Source: Brevundimonas subvibrioides (GTDB lineage: Bacteria > Pseudomonadota > Alphaproteobacteria > Caulobacterales > Caulobacteraceae). From it: 64,000 nucleotides of DNA. A model generated the notes under the pieces. It saw only the letters and a list, made by a program, of their open reading frames with translations. It was not told the DNA's origin and searched no databases. A program made the position numbers and the translations under genes. Location of the stretch: NCBI RefSeq assembly GCF_027271155.1, contig NZ_CP114542.1:1860001-1924000 (forward strand), read 5' to 3'. Numbering within the stretch: position 1 is the first letter of the stretch; the number at the start of each line of letters is the position of its first letter. Of the stretch, positions 29,496-38,891 are shown piece by piece.

Positions 29496-29971
29496 AGTCT
29501 GATCGAGCCCTGATACTCGATGCAAATCTGGCAGTTCTGCTCATCGTCGGGCTGGTGGATTCCAGGCTCATTACGAGTCACCGCAATCTCTCCGCTTACG
29601 ACGTCGACGACTTTGAGCTGGTAAAAAGCGTCGTTGCGATGAGCACCGAGCTAATCTGGTGCCCGCATCTGCTATCTGAGGTATCCAGCCTGATCCGACA
29701 AATCGGCGGGCCAGCGCGACGTCAAGTTACGGCCGGGCTTTCACAGGCAATATCAGGTGCGAAAGAAACCTGCCTCGCAAGCGAGACCGCGCTATCGCAT
29801 CCAGCCTATGCAAGCCTTGGACTGACGGACGCTATTCTCCTCCTGCTCGCGCAGTCTGGAGCCACCCTGCTCACTGCCGACCTGGACCTCCATCTCGCGG
29901 CCTTGGCTGATGGCCTCAGCAGCATCAATTTCGCGGAGGTTCGAGACGAGCGGCCCGACTTCGGGATTTAG
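29492..29971 (+). CDS. PIN-domain protein (probable RNase)
   Basis: A 159-residue PIN-like protein. The acidic residues expected of PIN nucleases can be placed: D10 in LILDANL, E63 in HLLSEVSS, D113 in LGLTDAILL and D130/D132 in LLTADLDLHL, each in its usual setting. PIN proteins cut RNA and are the toxins of many VapBC pairs. The start overlaps the stop of the small gene upstream. The protein is longer than most VapC toxins, and its first partner does not look like a VapB DNA-binding protein, so this may be a different kind of two-gene system. Base composition differs from the neighbours. Confidence 0.72.
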   Translation: MKSDRALILDANLAVLLIVGLVDSRLITSHRNLSAYDVDDFELVKSVVAMSTELIWCPHLLSEVSSLIRQIGGPARRQVTAGLSQAISGAKETCLASETALSHPAYASLGLTDAILLLLAQSGATLLTADLDLHLAALADGLSSINFAEVRDERPDFGI

Positions 29972-29975
29972 GCCG

Positions 29976-31124
29976 CTACTCGATCTCGACGACCTCGACG
30001 CGCGGTCCGTTCAGCACCAGGGCGATTACCCCGCGCTTGAGTTTCAGCGCATCCTCGCCGAACAGCTGACGCCGCCAGCCCTTCAGGGCATCGACATCCG
30101 CCGCATCCGACAGCGCGATCTTCTCGAGGTCCGCCACATTGGCGATCAGCTTGGAGGCGACGCCCGCATTGTCGCTCTTGGCCTTCAGCAGCACCTTCAA
30201 CAACTCCACGACCGAAGGCGGCGCGGGCTGATTGTGGGCGGGGCGGTCCATCTTCGGCGCATGGGCCTCCGGGTCCAGCATGACCCGCTTCAGTTCGTCC
30301 GCCAGGTCCAGCCCCAGACGCGAACCGCCGAACCCCTTGGGCACCGAACGCAGGCGGTTGAAGGCCTCCACATCGGTCGGCACCTGGGTCGCGATCTCGT
30401 CGATGGCTTCATCCTTGAGGATGCGCCCGCGCGGCTGGTCGCGGTCCTGCGCCGCCTGCTCGCGCCAGACGGCCGTCGCCTTGAAGGCCGCCAGATATCT
30501 GGCGTTGTATTTCTTGGGCTTCAGCCGCTTCCAGGCCTTGTCAGGCGTGGTGTCGTAGAGTTCCGGATCGACCAGATCCTCCATCTCCGACGTGACCCAG
30601 TCCAGCCGCCCTTCCTTGGCCAGCCGGTCGCGGAGCTTTGGATACAGTGCCGCCAGGTGCGTCACGTCGCCGATCGCATAGGTCAGCTGCGCCTCCGACA
30701 GCGGCCGCCGCGACCAGTCGGTGAAGCGGCTGCCCTTGTCCAGATCGATGCGCAGCATCTGACGCACCAGCGAATCATAGGCCACCTGATCCCCGAACCC
30801 GGCGGCCATGGCGGCGACCTGGGTGTCGAACATCGGCCTGGGCATGGCCCCCAGCTTGACGAAGATCTCGGTGTCCTGACGCGCGGCGTGGAAGACCTTC
30901 ACGATCCCGGGGTCGCGCAGGATGTCCAGAAAGGGCGTCAGATCCAGGCCCTCGGCCTGCGGATCGATGATCGCCTCATGCTCCGGCGTCGCGGCCTGGA
31001 TCAGGCACAGCCTGGGCCAGTAGGTCGTCTCTCGCATGAACTCGGTGTCGACCGCGATGAACGGGGCTTTCGCGACATCGGCACAGAACTGAACCAGCGC
31101 GTCATTGGTGGTGATCGGCGTCAT
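29976..31124 (-). CDS. rnd: Ribonuclease D
   Basis: A 3'-5' exoribonuclease that trims tRNA precursors. The 382-residue protein has the DEDDy exonuclease core: D26 and E28 in IAVDTEFMRE, the second Asp around VKVFHAARQDTEI, and YAIGDVTHLAALYPKL with the Tyr/Asp motif. One or two HRDC domains follow (RPAHNQPAPPSVVELLKVLL and WRRQLFGEDALKLKRG). Its stop is five bases from the stop of the convergent PIN gene. Confidence 0.93.
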   Translation of the reverse strand: MTPITTNDALVQFCADVAKAPFIAVDTEFMRETTYWPRLCLIQAATPEHEAIIDPQAEGLDLTPFLDILRDPGIVKVFHAARQDTEIFVKLGAMPRPMFDTQVAAMAAGFGDQVAYDSLVRQMLRIDLDKGSRFTDWSRRPLSEAQLTYAIGDVTHLAALYPKLRDRLAKEGRLDWVTSEMEDLVDPELYDTTPDKAWKRLKPKKYNARYLAAFKATAVWREQAAQDRDQPRGRILKDEAIDEIATQVPTDVEAFNRLRSVPKGFGGSRLGLDLADELKRVMLDPEAHAPKMDRPAHNQPAPPSVVELLKVLLKAKSDNAGVASKLIANVADLEKIALSDAADVDALKGWRRQLFGEDALKLKRGVIALVLNGPRVEVVEIE

Positions 31125-31204
31125 TGAAATGCTATAGCCCCCCGCAACGCCGTCGTGGCAAGTGCCGCGACCTTATTTTCGCACCGATTTCAGGCCTGTG
31201 AGCG

Positions 31205-32236
<1,032 letters not shown>

Positions 32237-32241
32237 GCCCC

Positions 32242-32347
32242 GTCACCCTCGGGCTTGTCCCGAGGGCCCATGGTGCGTCGACTGGCCTTCCGCCGTCGTC
32301 GCTCACGCGGCGGAAAGATAGATCCTCGGGACAAGCCCGAGGATGAC
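32242..32347. repeat. Nested palindromic (REP/BIME-like) element after purM
   Basis: A 106-base element bounded by 24-base inverted repeats with one mismatch (32242-32265 and 32324-32347). Each arm contains CCTCGGGCTTGTCCCGAGG or its complement, itself a hairpin. The centre holds a further stem, TCCGCCG with CGGCGGA. Hairpins of this kind are common as dispersed extragenic elements in GC-rich alphaproteobacteria. Here it lies directly after the purM stop and before a second copy of the purM end, as if it had moved in with a local duplication. It carries no gene. Confidence 0.75.
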
Positions 32348-32356
32348 GGAAGTTGT

Positions 32357-32415
32357 ATGACCACCCTGCTCGAGGCCGGCGAGGTCGCGTTCGTCTCCGG
32401 ACAGCTGGTCTGAGC
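32357..32415 (+). pseudogene. Displaced second copy of the purM 3' end
   Basis: The stretch encodes LLEAGEVAFVSGQLV followed by TGA, nearly identical to the true purM end [15 protein letters not shown]. Fifty bases (32366-32415) match 32189-32238 with about 8 differences. An ATG at 32357 in frame would make an 18-residue peptide, but there is no ribosome site, so it is read as a remnant. It suggests that the original purM end was displaced by the palindromic element and a replacement tail was gained, or that the tail was duplicated with it. Confidence 0.7.
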
Positions 32416-32587
32416 AGCCTCCCCGATCGGGAGAGGGGCACATGGATGTCGGGCAGACGTCGCGTCGGTGACCACACCCCTGTCCAGACGCCTGAAGCTG
32501 ACCCTCCCAACGTCAGTTGAGGGTGGAAATCAGCCCGGCCTCATGCAATCATAACTAGTCATTTCCCGACGCTCGAGAGGGACGCAG

Positions 32588-32815
32588 ATGCTCAGAACTT
32601 CAGTCGGCACCCTATTCGTGCTGTTCGGCTTGTTGGCCGCCTTGTTTGGAGCCGCCTTCGTCCAAGGTCCCATGTACTATTGGGGCGATCCCTTCGAGGC
32701 TCCTGCCTTGAAGGCTTACGCTACAATCGTAGGCGCGGCCGCACTTGTGTTGGGTGCGATGATGATCGGCTCTGGGCTGCTTAAGGCGAAGCGAGCAAAA
32801 CCTCGCAGTAGCTGA
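32588..32815 (+). CDS. Small two-helix membrane protein
   Basis: A 75-residue protein with a purine-rich GAGAGGGACG site before its ATG. Two hydrophobic segments (about residues 6-27 and 44-65) flank a short loop containing QGPMYYWGDPF. The C-terminus is basic (KAKRAKPRSS), so both ends are probably cytoplasmic. I do not recognise the family. Composition is somewhat less GC-rich than the surroundings. It lies in the segment that separates purM from purN, together with the M28 peptidase gene. Confidence 0.55.
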   Translation: MLRTSVGTLFVLFGLLAALFGAAFVQGPMYYWGDPFEAPALKAYATIVGAAALVLGAMMIGSGLLKAKRAKPRSS

Positions 32816-33374
32816 GAAGGGTCCCCTATGGGTCGGAATCGGTCATCGATCCAGGACCGGGCAGCGGACCTTCTCGTTTACCAGGTCCATCTCGGACCTG
32901 GAGTCGGCACGGCCCTCTGAGACCCACAATGCGCCGCCTGATCCAGCGACCGGACAGCATCGCAAACGCGTTCGTCACCGGTGCCAGCCAGATAGCGCGC
33001 GGGATCACCCCTGCGTCCGATTCTGACGTAGCGACGTGCCAGACTGAGGCCATGTGCCTGAGCGATCCGATCAATCCGAGGTCCGCGACCGTGTCGGTCG
33101 CCTTGCCGGGCGTGCCATTCACGCGACGGGAGTCCAACGGGGTGCAATTGGCGCCGATCCAGAACGACGGTAGCGATGTGAACGATTTCAATACGATCAG
33201 TGAACTTCCGCATATCAAGTCCAAACAATTGGACTCGTTGCACCCGGTTTTTTTCGAGTCCAATCCGCAGACCTCTCGCGCTCGACCCCGCCCTTTCACA
33301 CCGGATCTGGGCTCTCAAACCCCCTCCCACTGACGGGAGGAAGACGTTAGGCTCCCGCCAAACTGGAGCTGTTG
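32816..33374. other. Gene-poor segment of unusual composition before the M28 peptidase
   Basis: About 560 bases with no convincing gene. Overlapping open frames exist on both strands (for example 32929-33333 plus and 32826-33299 minus), but none has a ribosome site, a recognisable motif or the third-base GC bias seen in real genes here. Composition is less GC-rich than the core genes. It holds a pair of alternative hairpins with GANTC sites at 33218-33264. It may be the remains of acquired DNA. Confidence 0.5.
33218..33264. repeat. GANTC-bearing alternative hairpins (copy 1)
   Basis: Three related arms allow two mutually exclusive stems: AGTCCAA (33218-33224) with TTGGACT (33229-33235), or ATTGGACTCG (33228-33237) with CGAGTCCAAT (33255-33264) around a loop that ends in seven T residues. 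The longer stem carries GACTC and GAGTC, both GANTC sites for CcrM. A related structure with the same GGACTCG, T-run and GAGTCCA order is at 63389-63413. Confidence 0.6.
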
Positions 33375-34748
33375 ATGCGTCTGATTGCCCTCGCCGCCCT
33401 CCTCGCCCTTCCGGCGGTCGCCCACGCCCAGACGGCGGCGGCGCCCGAGCAGCCGCTGCTGCATGAGGTCGTCGGCCAGGTCGAGCCCGACCGCATGCGC
33501 GCCGACATCACCGCCCTGGTCGGTTTCGGCACGCGTCACACCATGTCGGACACGGTGTCGGAGACCCGCGGCATCGGGGCCGCCCGGCGCTGGACCGAAC
33601 GGCAGTTCCGCGCCATGGGCGAGGCCTGCGGGGGCTGTCTGGAGATCGCCCTGCCCGCCGACACCGTCACCGGTCCGCGCGTGCCGACCCCGACCGAGGT
33701 GGTCAACGTCCTGGCCATCCAGCGCGGAACGGGAGACCCCAACCGCGTCATCGTCATCTCGGGCCACATCGACAGCCGCGTCACCGACGTTATGAACGCC
33801 ACGGCCGACGCCCCCGGTGCCAATGACGACGCATCCGGCGTCGCCGCCGTGCTGGAGGCCGCCCGCGTTCTGTCGCAGCACCGGTTCGATGCCACCCTGG
33901 TCTATGCCGTCCTGTCGGGCGAGGAACAGGGCCTGCTCGGCGGCAAGATCCTGGCCGACTATGCGAAGGCGCAAGGGTGGGTGGTCGAGGCCAACCTGAA
34001 CAACGACATCGTCGGCAATTCGCAGGGTCAGTCGGGCGTGCGCGACACCACCCGCGTTCGGGTCTTCTCCGAGGGCACCAAGACGGTCGAGACGGCGCTG
34101 CAGACCGACCGGCGGCGCTACAACGGCGGCGAACTGGATTCCTCGTCCCGCAACCTGGGGCGCTACGTCGACGGCATCGCCGACCGTTACCTGACCAATT
34201 TCGACGTCGAGATGGTCTATCGCACCGACCGCTTCGGGCGTGGCGGCGATCAGGTCGAGATGCTGCGCGCCGGCTTCCCGGCCGTCCGGATCACCGAGGG
34301 GGCCGAGAACTACGACCGCCAGCATCAGGACCTGCGCACCGAGAACGGCGTGGTCTATGGCGACACCATCGAGGGGGTCGACTTCGCCTATCTGGGCCAG
34401 GTGGCCCGGCTGAACATCGCCACCATGGCGGCCCTGGCCTCGGCCCCCATGGTGCCCTCGGGCGTGACGATCGAGGGCGCGGTCAAGCCGGATACGACGC
34501 TGAGCTGGACAGCCGTGCCGGGTGCCGCGGGCTATCGCGTCTGGTGGCGATCCACGACCGCACCGCAGTGGACGAACAGCCGCTGGGCCGGCGACGCGAC
34601 CCGGCTGGTGCTGACCGGCGTGCCGATCGACGACTATTTCTTCGGCGTCTCGGCCGTGTCCGACGACGGCTATGAAAGCCCGGTCGTCTTCCCGGGTCCG
34701 GCCGGGGCCTTCGTCTCGGTTGGCGATCCTCCCGCTCCGGCGAACTGA
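33375..34748 (+). CDS. Secreted M28 family aminopeptidase with FN3-like tail
   Basis: A 457-residue exported zinc peptidase. Start at 33375 (GGAG six bases before). The signal peptide is MRLIALAALLALPAVAHAQ. The M28 metal site is visible: VISGHIDSR (His), PGANDDASGVAAVLEAARVL (bridging Asp) and SGEEQGLLGG (catalytic Glu and ligand Glu). A further ligand is expected near LNNDIVGN. The last 90 residues, with LSWTAVPGAAGYRVWWRST and YFFGVSAVSDDGYES, resemble a fibronectin type III module, a common arrangement in this family. Substrate is unknown, probably peptides in the periplasm. purN begins two bases after the stop. Confidence 0.9.
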   Translation: MRLIALAALLALPAVAHAQTAAAPEQPLLHEVVGQVEPDRMRADITALVGFGTRHTMSDTVSETRGIGAARRWTERQFRAMGEACGGCLEIALPADTVTGPRVPTPTEVVNVLAIQRGTGDPNRVIVISGHIDSRVTDVMNATADAPGANDDASGVAAVLEAARVLSQHRFDATLVYAVLSGEEQGLLGGKILADYAKAQGWVVEANLNNDIVGNSQGQSGVRDTTRVRVFSEGTKTVETALQTDRRRYNGGELDSSSRNLGRYVDGIADRYLTNFDVEMVYRTDRFGRGGDQVEMLRAGFPAVRITEGAENYDRQHQDLRTENGVVYGDTIEGVDFAYLGQVARLNIATMAALASAPMVPSGVTIEGAVKPDTTLSWTAVPGAAGYRVWWRSTTAPQWTNSRWAGDATRLVLTGVPIDDYFFGVSAVSDDGYESPVVFPGPAGAFVSVGDPPAPAN

Positions 34749-34750
34749 CC

Positions 34751-35344
34751 GTGGCGGCATCGACCGGCCGCGTCCGGGTGGCCATCCTCATCTCCGGCGG
34801 CGGCTCCAACATGGCGGCCCTGATCGACGCGGCGGCGCAACCCGATGCGCCCCATCAGATCGTGCTGGTCCTGTCGAATGACCCCGAGGCCGGCGGTCTG
34901 GCGATTGCCCGGTCGAGGGGCATTTCTGCCATCGCCATCGACCACCGGCCCTTCGGCAAGGATCGCGCCGCGCACGAGGCCGCGATCCAGGCCGAGCTGG
35001 AGACCGCGCAGGTCCAGGTCGTCGCCCTGGCGGGCTATATGCGGGTCCTGACCCCCTGGCTGGTCGGTCGGTGGGCCGGCCGGATGCTGAACATCCACCC
35101 CAGCCTGCTGCCGAAACACCCCGGCCTCGACACCCATGCCCGTGCGCTTGCGGCGGGCGATACCGAGGCCGGCTGCACCATCCACATCGTCACCGACGGC
35201 GTGGACGAAGGGCCAATCCTGGCCCGGAGCGCGGTGCCCATCGTGCCCGGCGACACCACCGTCAGCCTTGCCCGGCGCGTGCTGCAGGCCGAACATGCCC
35301 TCTATCCCCGCGCGCTGGCCGAATTCTGCCGGTCCGTGGATTAG
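34751..35344 (+). CDS. purN: Phosphoribosylglycinamide formyltransferase
   Basis: Transfers a formyl group from 10-formyl-THF to GAR in purine synthesis. The frame starts with GTG two bases after the peptidase stop and encodes 197 residues. Typical stretches are RVAILISGGGSNMAALIDA, the catalytic Asn/His in MLNIHPSLLPKHPGLDTHARAL, and the catalytic Asp region in GCTIHIVTDGVDEGPIL. It is normally coupled to purM; here a small membrane gene, a gene-poor stretch and an M28 peptidase separate them, with the start apparently coupled to the peptidase instead. Confidence 0.95.
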   Translation: MAASTGRVRVAILISGGGSNMAALIDAAAQPDAPHQIVLVLSNDPEAGGLAIARSRGISAIAIDHRPFGKDRAAHEAAIQAELETAQVQVVALAGYMRVLTPWLVGRWAGRMLNIHPSLLPKHPGLDTHARALAAGDTEAGCTIHIVTDGVDEGPILARSAVPIVPGDTTVSLARRVLQAEHALYPRALAEFCRSVD

Positions 35345-35433
35345 AAGTTCGTAATCCGGGCGGTTTCGACGCGACAGACGGCGAAACCCGCGACAGTGTC
35401 CGATCCGCCATTGTCATCCGTCGGGACGAACCC

Positions 35434-37494
35434 ATGCTGAAACTTCGCCTGCTTGCCTGCGCCGCCTCCGCCGCGCTGTTCGTCGCCCTGCCCGCCCTGG
35501 CCCAGACCGCACCGGTCGCGGTCGAGATCCCGTCCCAGGACCAGGCCGAGATCGGCGTCTTCGGCTTCGACCTGAACGGCATGGACACCTCGGTCTCGCC
35601 GGGGACGGACTTCAACCGCTATGCCAGTGGTACCTATCTGGCCAACACGCCGATCCCGGATGACAAGACGTCCTACGGCGTCTTCGACATGCTGTACGAC
35701 CGGTCCCAGGCCAATCTGCGCGCCCTGGTGGACGAAAGCGCAGCCAACCCCACGGCCAGCCCGGACGCGCAGCGCATCGGCACCCTGTACGGCGACTTCA
35801 TGGACGAGGCGAAGGTCAACCAGCTGGGGGCCACGCCGCTGCAAGCCGACCTGAACGAGGTCCGCGCCGCCGATACCCGCGAGAAGCTGGCTGCCCTGAT
35901 GGGCCGCACCCAGTACGGATTCGGGGCCAGCCTGTTCGGAATCCAGACCTTCGAGGACCTGAAGGACCCCAACAAGACTTCGGCCTATGTGGTCCAGGGC
36001 GGTCTGGGGATGCCCGACCGCGACTACTATCTGGAAGACAGCTTCGCGACCCAGAAGACCGCCTATCAGGCCTATGTCGCCAGGGCGCTCGAACTGGCCG
36101 GATGGGCCGATCCCGCCGGAAACGCCGAAAAGATCGTCGCCTTCGAGACCGCCATCGCCCACGAGCACTGGACCCAGGTCGAGAACCGCCAGATCGACAA
36201 GCTCTACAACCCCACGACCGTGGCGGACCTGGCCACCGCTGCCCCCGGCTTCGACTGGGCCGGCTGGGCCGAAGGCGCGGGCGTGTCGGACATCCCCGTC
36301 CTGATCGCGGCGAACAACACCGCCTTTCCCGGCATGGCGCGCATCTTCGCCGAGACCCCGATCGAGACGCTTCAGGCGTGGGAGGCCTTCCATGTCGTCG
36401 ACCAGGCCGGCCCCTATCTGTCGCAGGCCTTCGTGGACAACCGCTTCGAGTTCTATGGCAAGGTGCTGAGCGGCCAACCCGAGAACCGGCCTCGCTGGAA
36501 GCGCGGTGTCACGCTGGTGGACGGATCGCTGGGGGAATCCCTCGGCCGCGAATATGTGTCCCGCCACTTTGCCGCCGAGTCCAAGGCCCAGATGGAGGCG
36601 CTCGTGGCCAACCTGCTGGTCGCCATGCGCGGGCGCATCGAGCGTAACGACTGGATGAGCGACGCGACCAGGGAACAGGCCCTCTACAAGCTGGCCCATT
36701 TCGGCGTGAAGATCGGCTACCCCGAGCAATGGCGTAGCTATGAGGGGCTGAACCTCGTTCCCGGCGATCTGTACGGCAATGTCGAGCGGACCTCCGCCTT
36801 CGAGTGGGAATGGAACCTGGGCAAGCTGAAGCGCCCGGTCGATCCGCTGGAATGGGGTATGACGCCCCAGACGGTGAACGCCTACTACAACCCGCCCCGC
36901 AACGAGATCGTCTTCCCGGCCGCCATCCTCCAGGCCCCGTTCTTCGACCCGCGCGCCGACCCGGCCGTCAACTATGGCGGCATCGGCGCGGTGATCGGCC
37001 ATGAGATCACCCATGGCTTCGACGATCAGGGCCGCAAGACCGACGGCGACGGCGTGCTCCGCGACTGGTGGACGGCAGAGGACGCCGCCCGGTTCGAGGA
37101 ACGCGCCGCTGTTCTGGGGGCCCAGTACTCTGCTCTGAGTCCGGTCGAGGGCGCGAACGTCAACGGCGACCTGACCATGGGCGAGAACATCGCCGACATG
37201 GGCGGGCTGCTGCTGGCGCTGGACGCCTATCACCTGTCGCTGAACGGCCAGCCGGCGCCTGTGCTGAACGGCCTGACCGGCGACCAGCGCGTCTTCCTCG
37301 GCTGGGCACAGGTCTGGCGCGAGAATGCTCGCGAGGAGGCCCTGCGCCAGCAGGTGACGGTGGACCCTCACTCGCCCGCCGAATTCCGGGCCGGCGCGAC
37401 CGTGCGCAATATCGACGCCTGGTACGAGGCCTTCGGCGTCAAGCCGGGCGACGAGCAGTATCTGGCCCCGGAGGCCCGCGCCCGCATCTGGTAG
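35434..37494 (+). CDS. Secreted M13 family metallopeptidase (neprilysin-like)
   Basis: A 686-residue zinc peptidase with signal peptide MLKLRLLACAASAALFVALPALAQ. The large helical N-terminal domain begins with FDLNGMDTSVSPGTDFNRYASGTYL, as in PepO/neprilysin enzymes. The catalytic domain contains NAYYNPPRNEIVFPAAILQ, the zinc motif HEITH in VIGHEITHGFDDQGRK, and ENIADMGG with the third zinc ligand. The C-terminal end FGVKPGDEQYLAPEARARIW is also usual, with the family W. A hairpin terminator follows. Likely digests peptides in the periplasm. Confidence 0.95.
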   Translation: MLKLRLLACAASAALFVALPALAQTAPVAVEIPSQDQAEIGVFGFDLNGMDTSVSPGTDFNRYASGTYLANTPIPDDKTSYGVFDMLYDRSQANLRALVDESAANPTASPDAQRIGTLYGDFMDEAKVNQLGATPLQADLNEVRAADTREKLAALMGRTQYGFGASLFGIQTFEDLKDPNKTSAYVVQGGLGMPDRDYYLEDSFATQKTAYQAYVARALELAGWADPAGNAEKIVAFETAIAHEHWTQVENRQIDKLYNPTTVADLATAAPGFDWAGWAEGAGVSDIPVLIAANNTAFPGMARIFAETPIETLQAWEAFHVVDQAGPYLSQAFVDNRFEFYGKVLSGQPENRPRWKRGVTLVDGSLGESLGREYVSRHFAAESKAQMEALVANLLVAMRGRIERNDWMSDATREQALYKLAHFGVKIGYPEQWRSYEGLNLVPGDLYGNVERTSAFEWEWNLGKLKRPVDPLEWGMTPQTVNAYYNPPRNEIVFPAAILQAPFFDPRADPAVNYGGIGAVIGHEITHGFDDQGRKTDGDGVLRDWWTAEDAARFEERAAVLGAQYSALSPVEGANVNGDLTMGENIADMGGLLLALDAYHLSLNGQPAPVLNGLTGDQRVFLGWAQVWRENAREEALRQQVTVDPHSPAEFRAGATVRNIDAWYEAFGVKPGDEQYLAPEARARIW

Positions 37495-37507
37495 TCAAGA
37501 ACGAACA

Positions 37508-37531
37508 GGGCCCCGGAGCGATCCGGGGCCC
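37508..37531 (+). terminator. Hairpin terminator after the M13 peptidase gene
   Basis: A 9-bp perfect stem, GGGCCCCGG with CCGGGGCCC, closes the six-base loop AGCGAT, 13 bases after the stop. Only TTGTCG follows instead of a clean T run, so termination may be partial. Confidence 0.6.
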
Positions 37532-37614
37532 TTGTCGTCAGAGTGCGCTCCCGCACACCTTGGGGAGCCTTGCTCCCGGAGCACGGTGTATCGCCTGCGG
37601 TCCCCAGGGAGGTG

Positions 37615-38292
37615 TCAGCCTGTCGAAGGTTCGCCCCTGTCTCGCGTGGCCTTGCCGGTCCGTTCGGCCAGCCAGGTGCCTGCGGCCAGTGCGACCACCA
37701 CAGCCAGGGCCAGCCACAGGGCCAGGACGCCGATCTTGAGATAGCTCAAGGCCCCCAGGGCACCGCCGCCGGACAGCGCCAGCCAGAGCGCCAGAAACGG
37801 CAGCCAGTCCCAGCGCGCTCCACCGTGCAGCGCCGTGGTGATCCTCTGCCCCATCCGCACCAGGGTTCCGGTCATATAGGTCAGACCGACGCCCACATCG
37901 CCCTGCTTCTGGAACACTGCATTCTCGACACCCATGGCCAGCACCGCGGCGACCATGCCCGGGCCCGGATGACCCAGCGTGCCGAGGGTCGCCGCCACGA
38001 ACAGAAGCAGCGCCTCGGCCAGCAACACGGCAGAGCGTCGACCCTCGCCGACCCGGCGCGCGACCGTGCCGCCGATCACCACCCCGACCACGAACAGACA
38101 GATCAGGCCTGCAGCCGTCGTCGCCTCGGCCCATCGCCCGGTCGCCAGGCCCACGCCCAGCCGGGTCGAGTTGCCGCTCATGAAGGAAACGAAGAAGCCT
38201 CCCAGCGTCAGAAAGCCGACCGCGTCGACGAAACCGGCCAGAGCCGACAGCGTCGTTGCCAGCAGGACTCCCCTGTGCCCGTATTCCTTCAT
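37615..38292 (-). CDS. DUF1275 (YoaK-type) membrane protein
   Basis: A 225-residue integral membrane protein of the DUF1275 family. The hallmark N-terminal stretch TLSALAGFVDAVGFLTLGGFFVSFMSGNSTRLG is present. Six hydrophobic segments can be counted (about residues 10-30, 56-77, 85-103, 108-127, 160-178, 185-205). DUF1275 proteins are suspected transporters of unknown substrate. It faces the M13 peptidase gene tail to tail and is followed by no obvious partner. Confidence 0.9.
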   Translation of the reverse strand: MKEYGHRGVLLATTLSALAGFVDAVGFLTLGGFFVSFMSGNSTRLGVGLATGRWAEATTAAGLICLFVVGVVIGGTVARRVGEGRRSAVLLAEALLLFVAATLGTLGHPGPGMVAAVLAMGVENAVFQKQGDVGVGLTYMTGTLVRMGQRITTALHGGARWDWLPFLALWLALSGGGALGALSYLKIGVLALWLALAVVVALAAGTWLAERTGKATRDRGEPSTG

Positions 38293-38336
38293 CTGGTCAT
38301 CCGAACAGCGGCATGTGACCGGACCCTGACACGAAA

Positions 38337-38365
38337 ACGGCCGGGTCTGCCGTGGACCCGGCCGT
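38337..38365 (-). terminator. Intrinsic terminator after ndk
   Basis: On the minus strand an 11-bp perfect stem, ACGGCCGGGTC with GACCCGGCCGT, closes a seven-base loop and is followed by TTTTCGTG. It lies 27 bases past the ndk stop at the right distance for an intrinsic terminator and separates ndk from the DUF1275 gene, which starts 45 bases further. Confidence 0.75.
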
Positions 38366-38391
38366 CGCCGCGATGGTCTCTATAGAAGGGT

Positions 38392-38811
38392 TCAGCCGAC
38401 GATCTGGTCGTCCGTGAAGAACTGGGCGATCTCGATGCCGGCGTTCTCGACCGAGTCCGAACCGTGGACAGAGTTCTCGCCGATCGACAGGGCAAATTGC
38501 TTGCGGATCGTGCCGTCGGCGGCGTCCTTCGGGTTGGTGGCGCCCATGACTTCGCGGTACCGGGCGACAGCGTTGTCAGCTTCCAGCACCTGGACGACGA
38601 CCGGCTCCGCCGTCATCTGGCCGACCAGTTCGCCATAGAAGGGGCGCTCGGCGTGGACTTCATAGAATTTTTTGGCCTGGGCCTCGGTCAGGTGCACGCG
38701 GCGCTGGGCGACGATGCGCAGGCCGGCGGCCTCGATCACGGCGTTGATCGCGCCCGTCAGGTTGCGGCGCGTGGCGTCGGGCTTGATGATCGAGAAGGTA
38801 CGTTCGGTCAT
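38392..38811 (-). CDS. ndk: Nucleoside diphosphate kinase
   Basis: Transfers the terminal phosphate from ATP to other (d)NDPs through a phosphohistidine. The 139-residue protein has the standard beginning [20 protein letters not shown]. The active-site His lies in [22 protein letters not shown]. It is divergent from the ABC-F gene with 80 bases between and is closed by a good intrinsic terminator. Confidence 0.97.
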   Translation of the reverse strand: MTERTFSIIKPDATRRNLTGAINAVIEAAGLRIVAQRRVHLTEAQAKKFYEVHAERPFYGELVGQMTAEPVVVQVLEADNAVARYREVMGATNPKDAADGTIRKQFALSIGENSVHGSDSVENAGIEIAQFFTDDQIVG

Positions 38812-38891
38812 GGATAGACTTCTTGTTGGGAGATTGAAGGTCGCGGGCTTATAGACGCCGCCTCCCCGCCTTCCAAGCCTCGTAAGTTCTA

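Noticed and set aside
32826..33333. Overlapping open frames on both strands in the gene-poor segment
   Set aside because: No ribosome sites, motifs or normal codon bias on either strand; the frames contradict each other.
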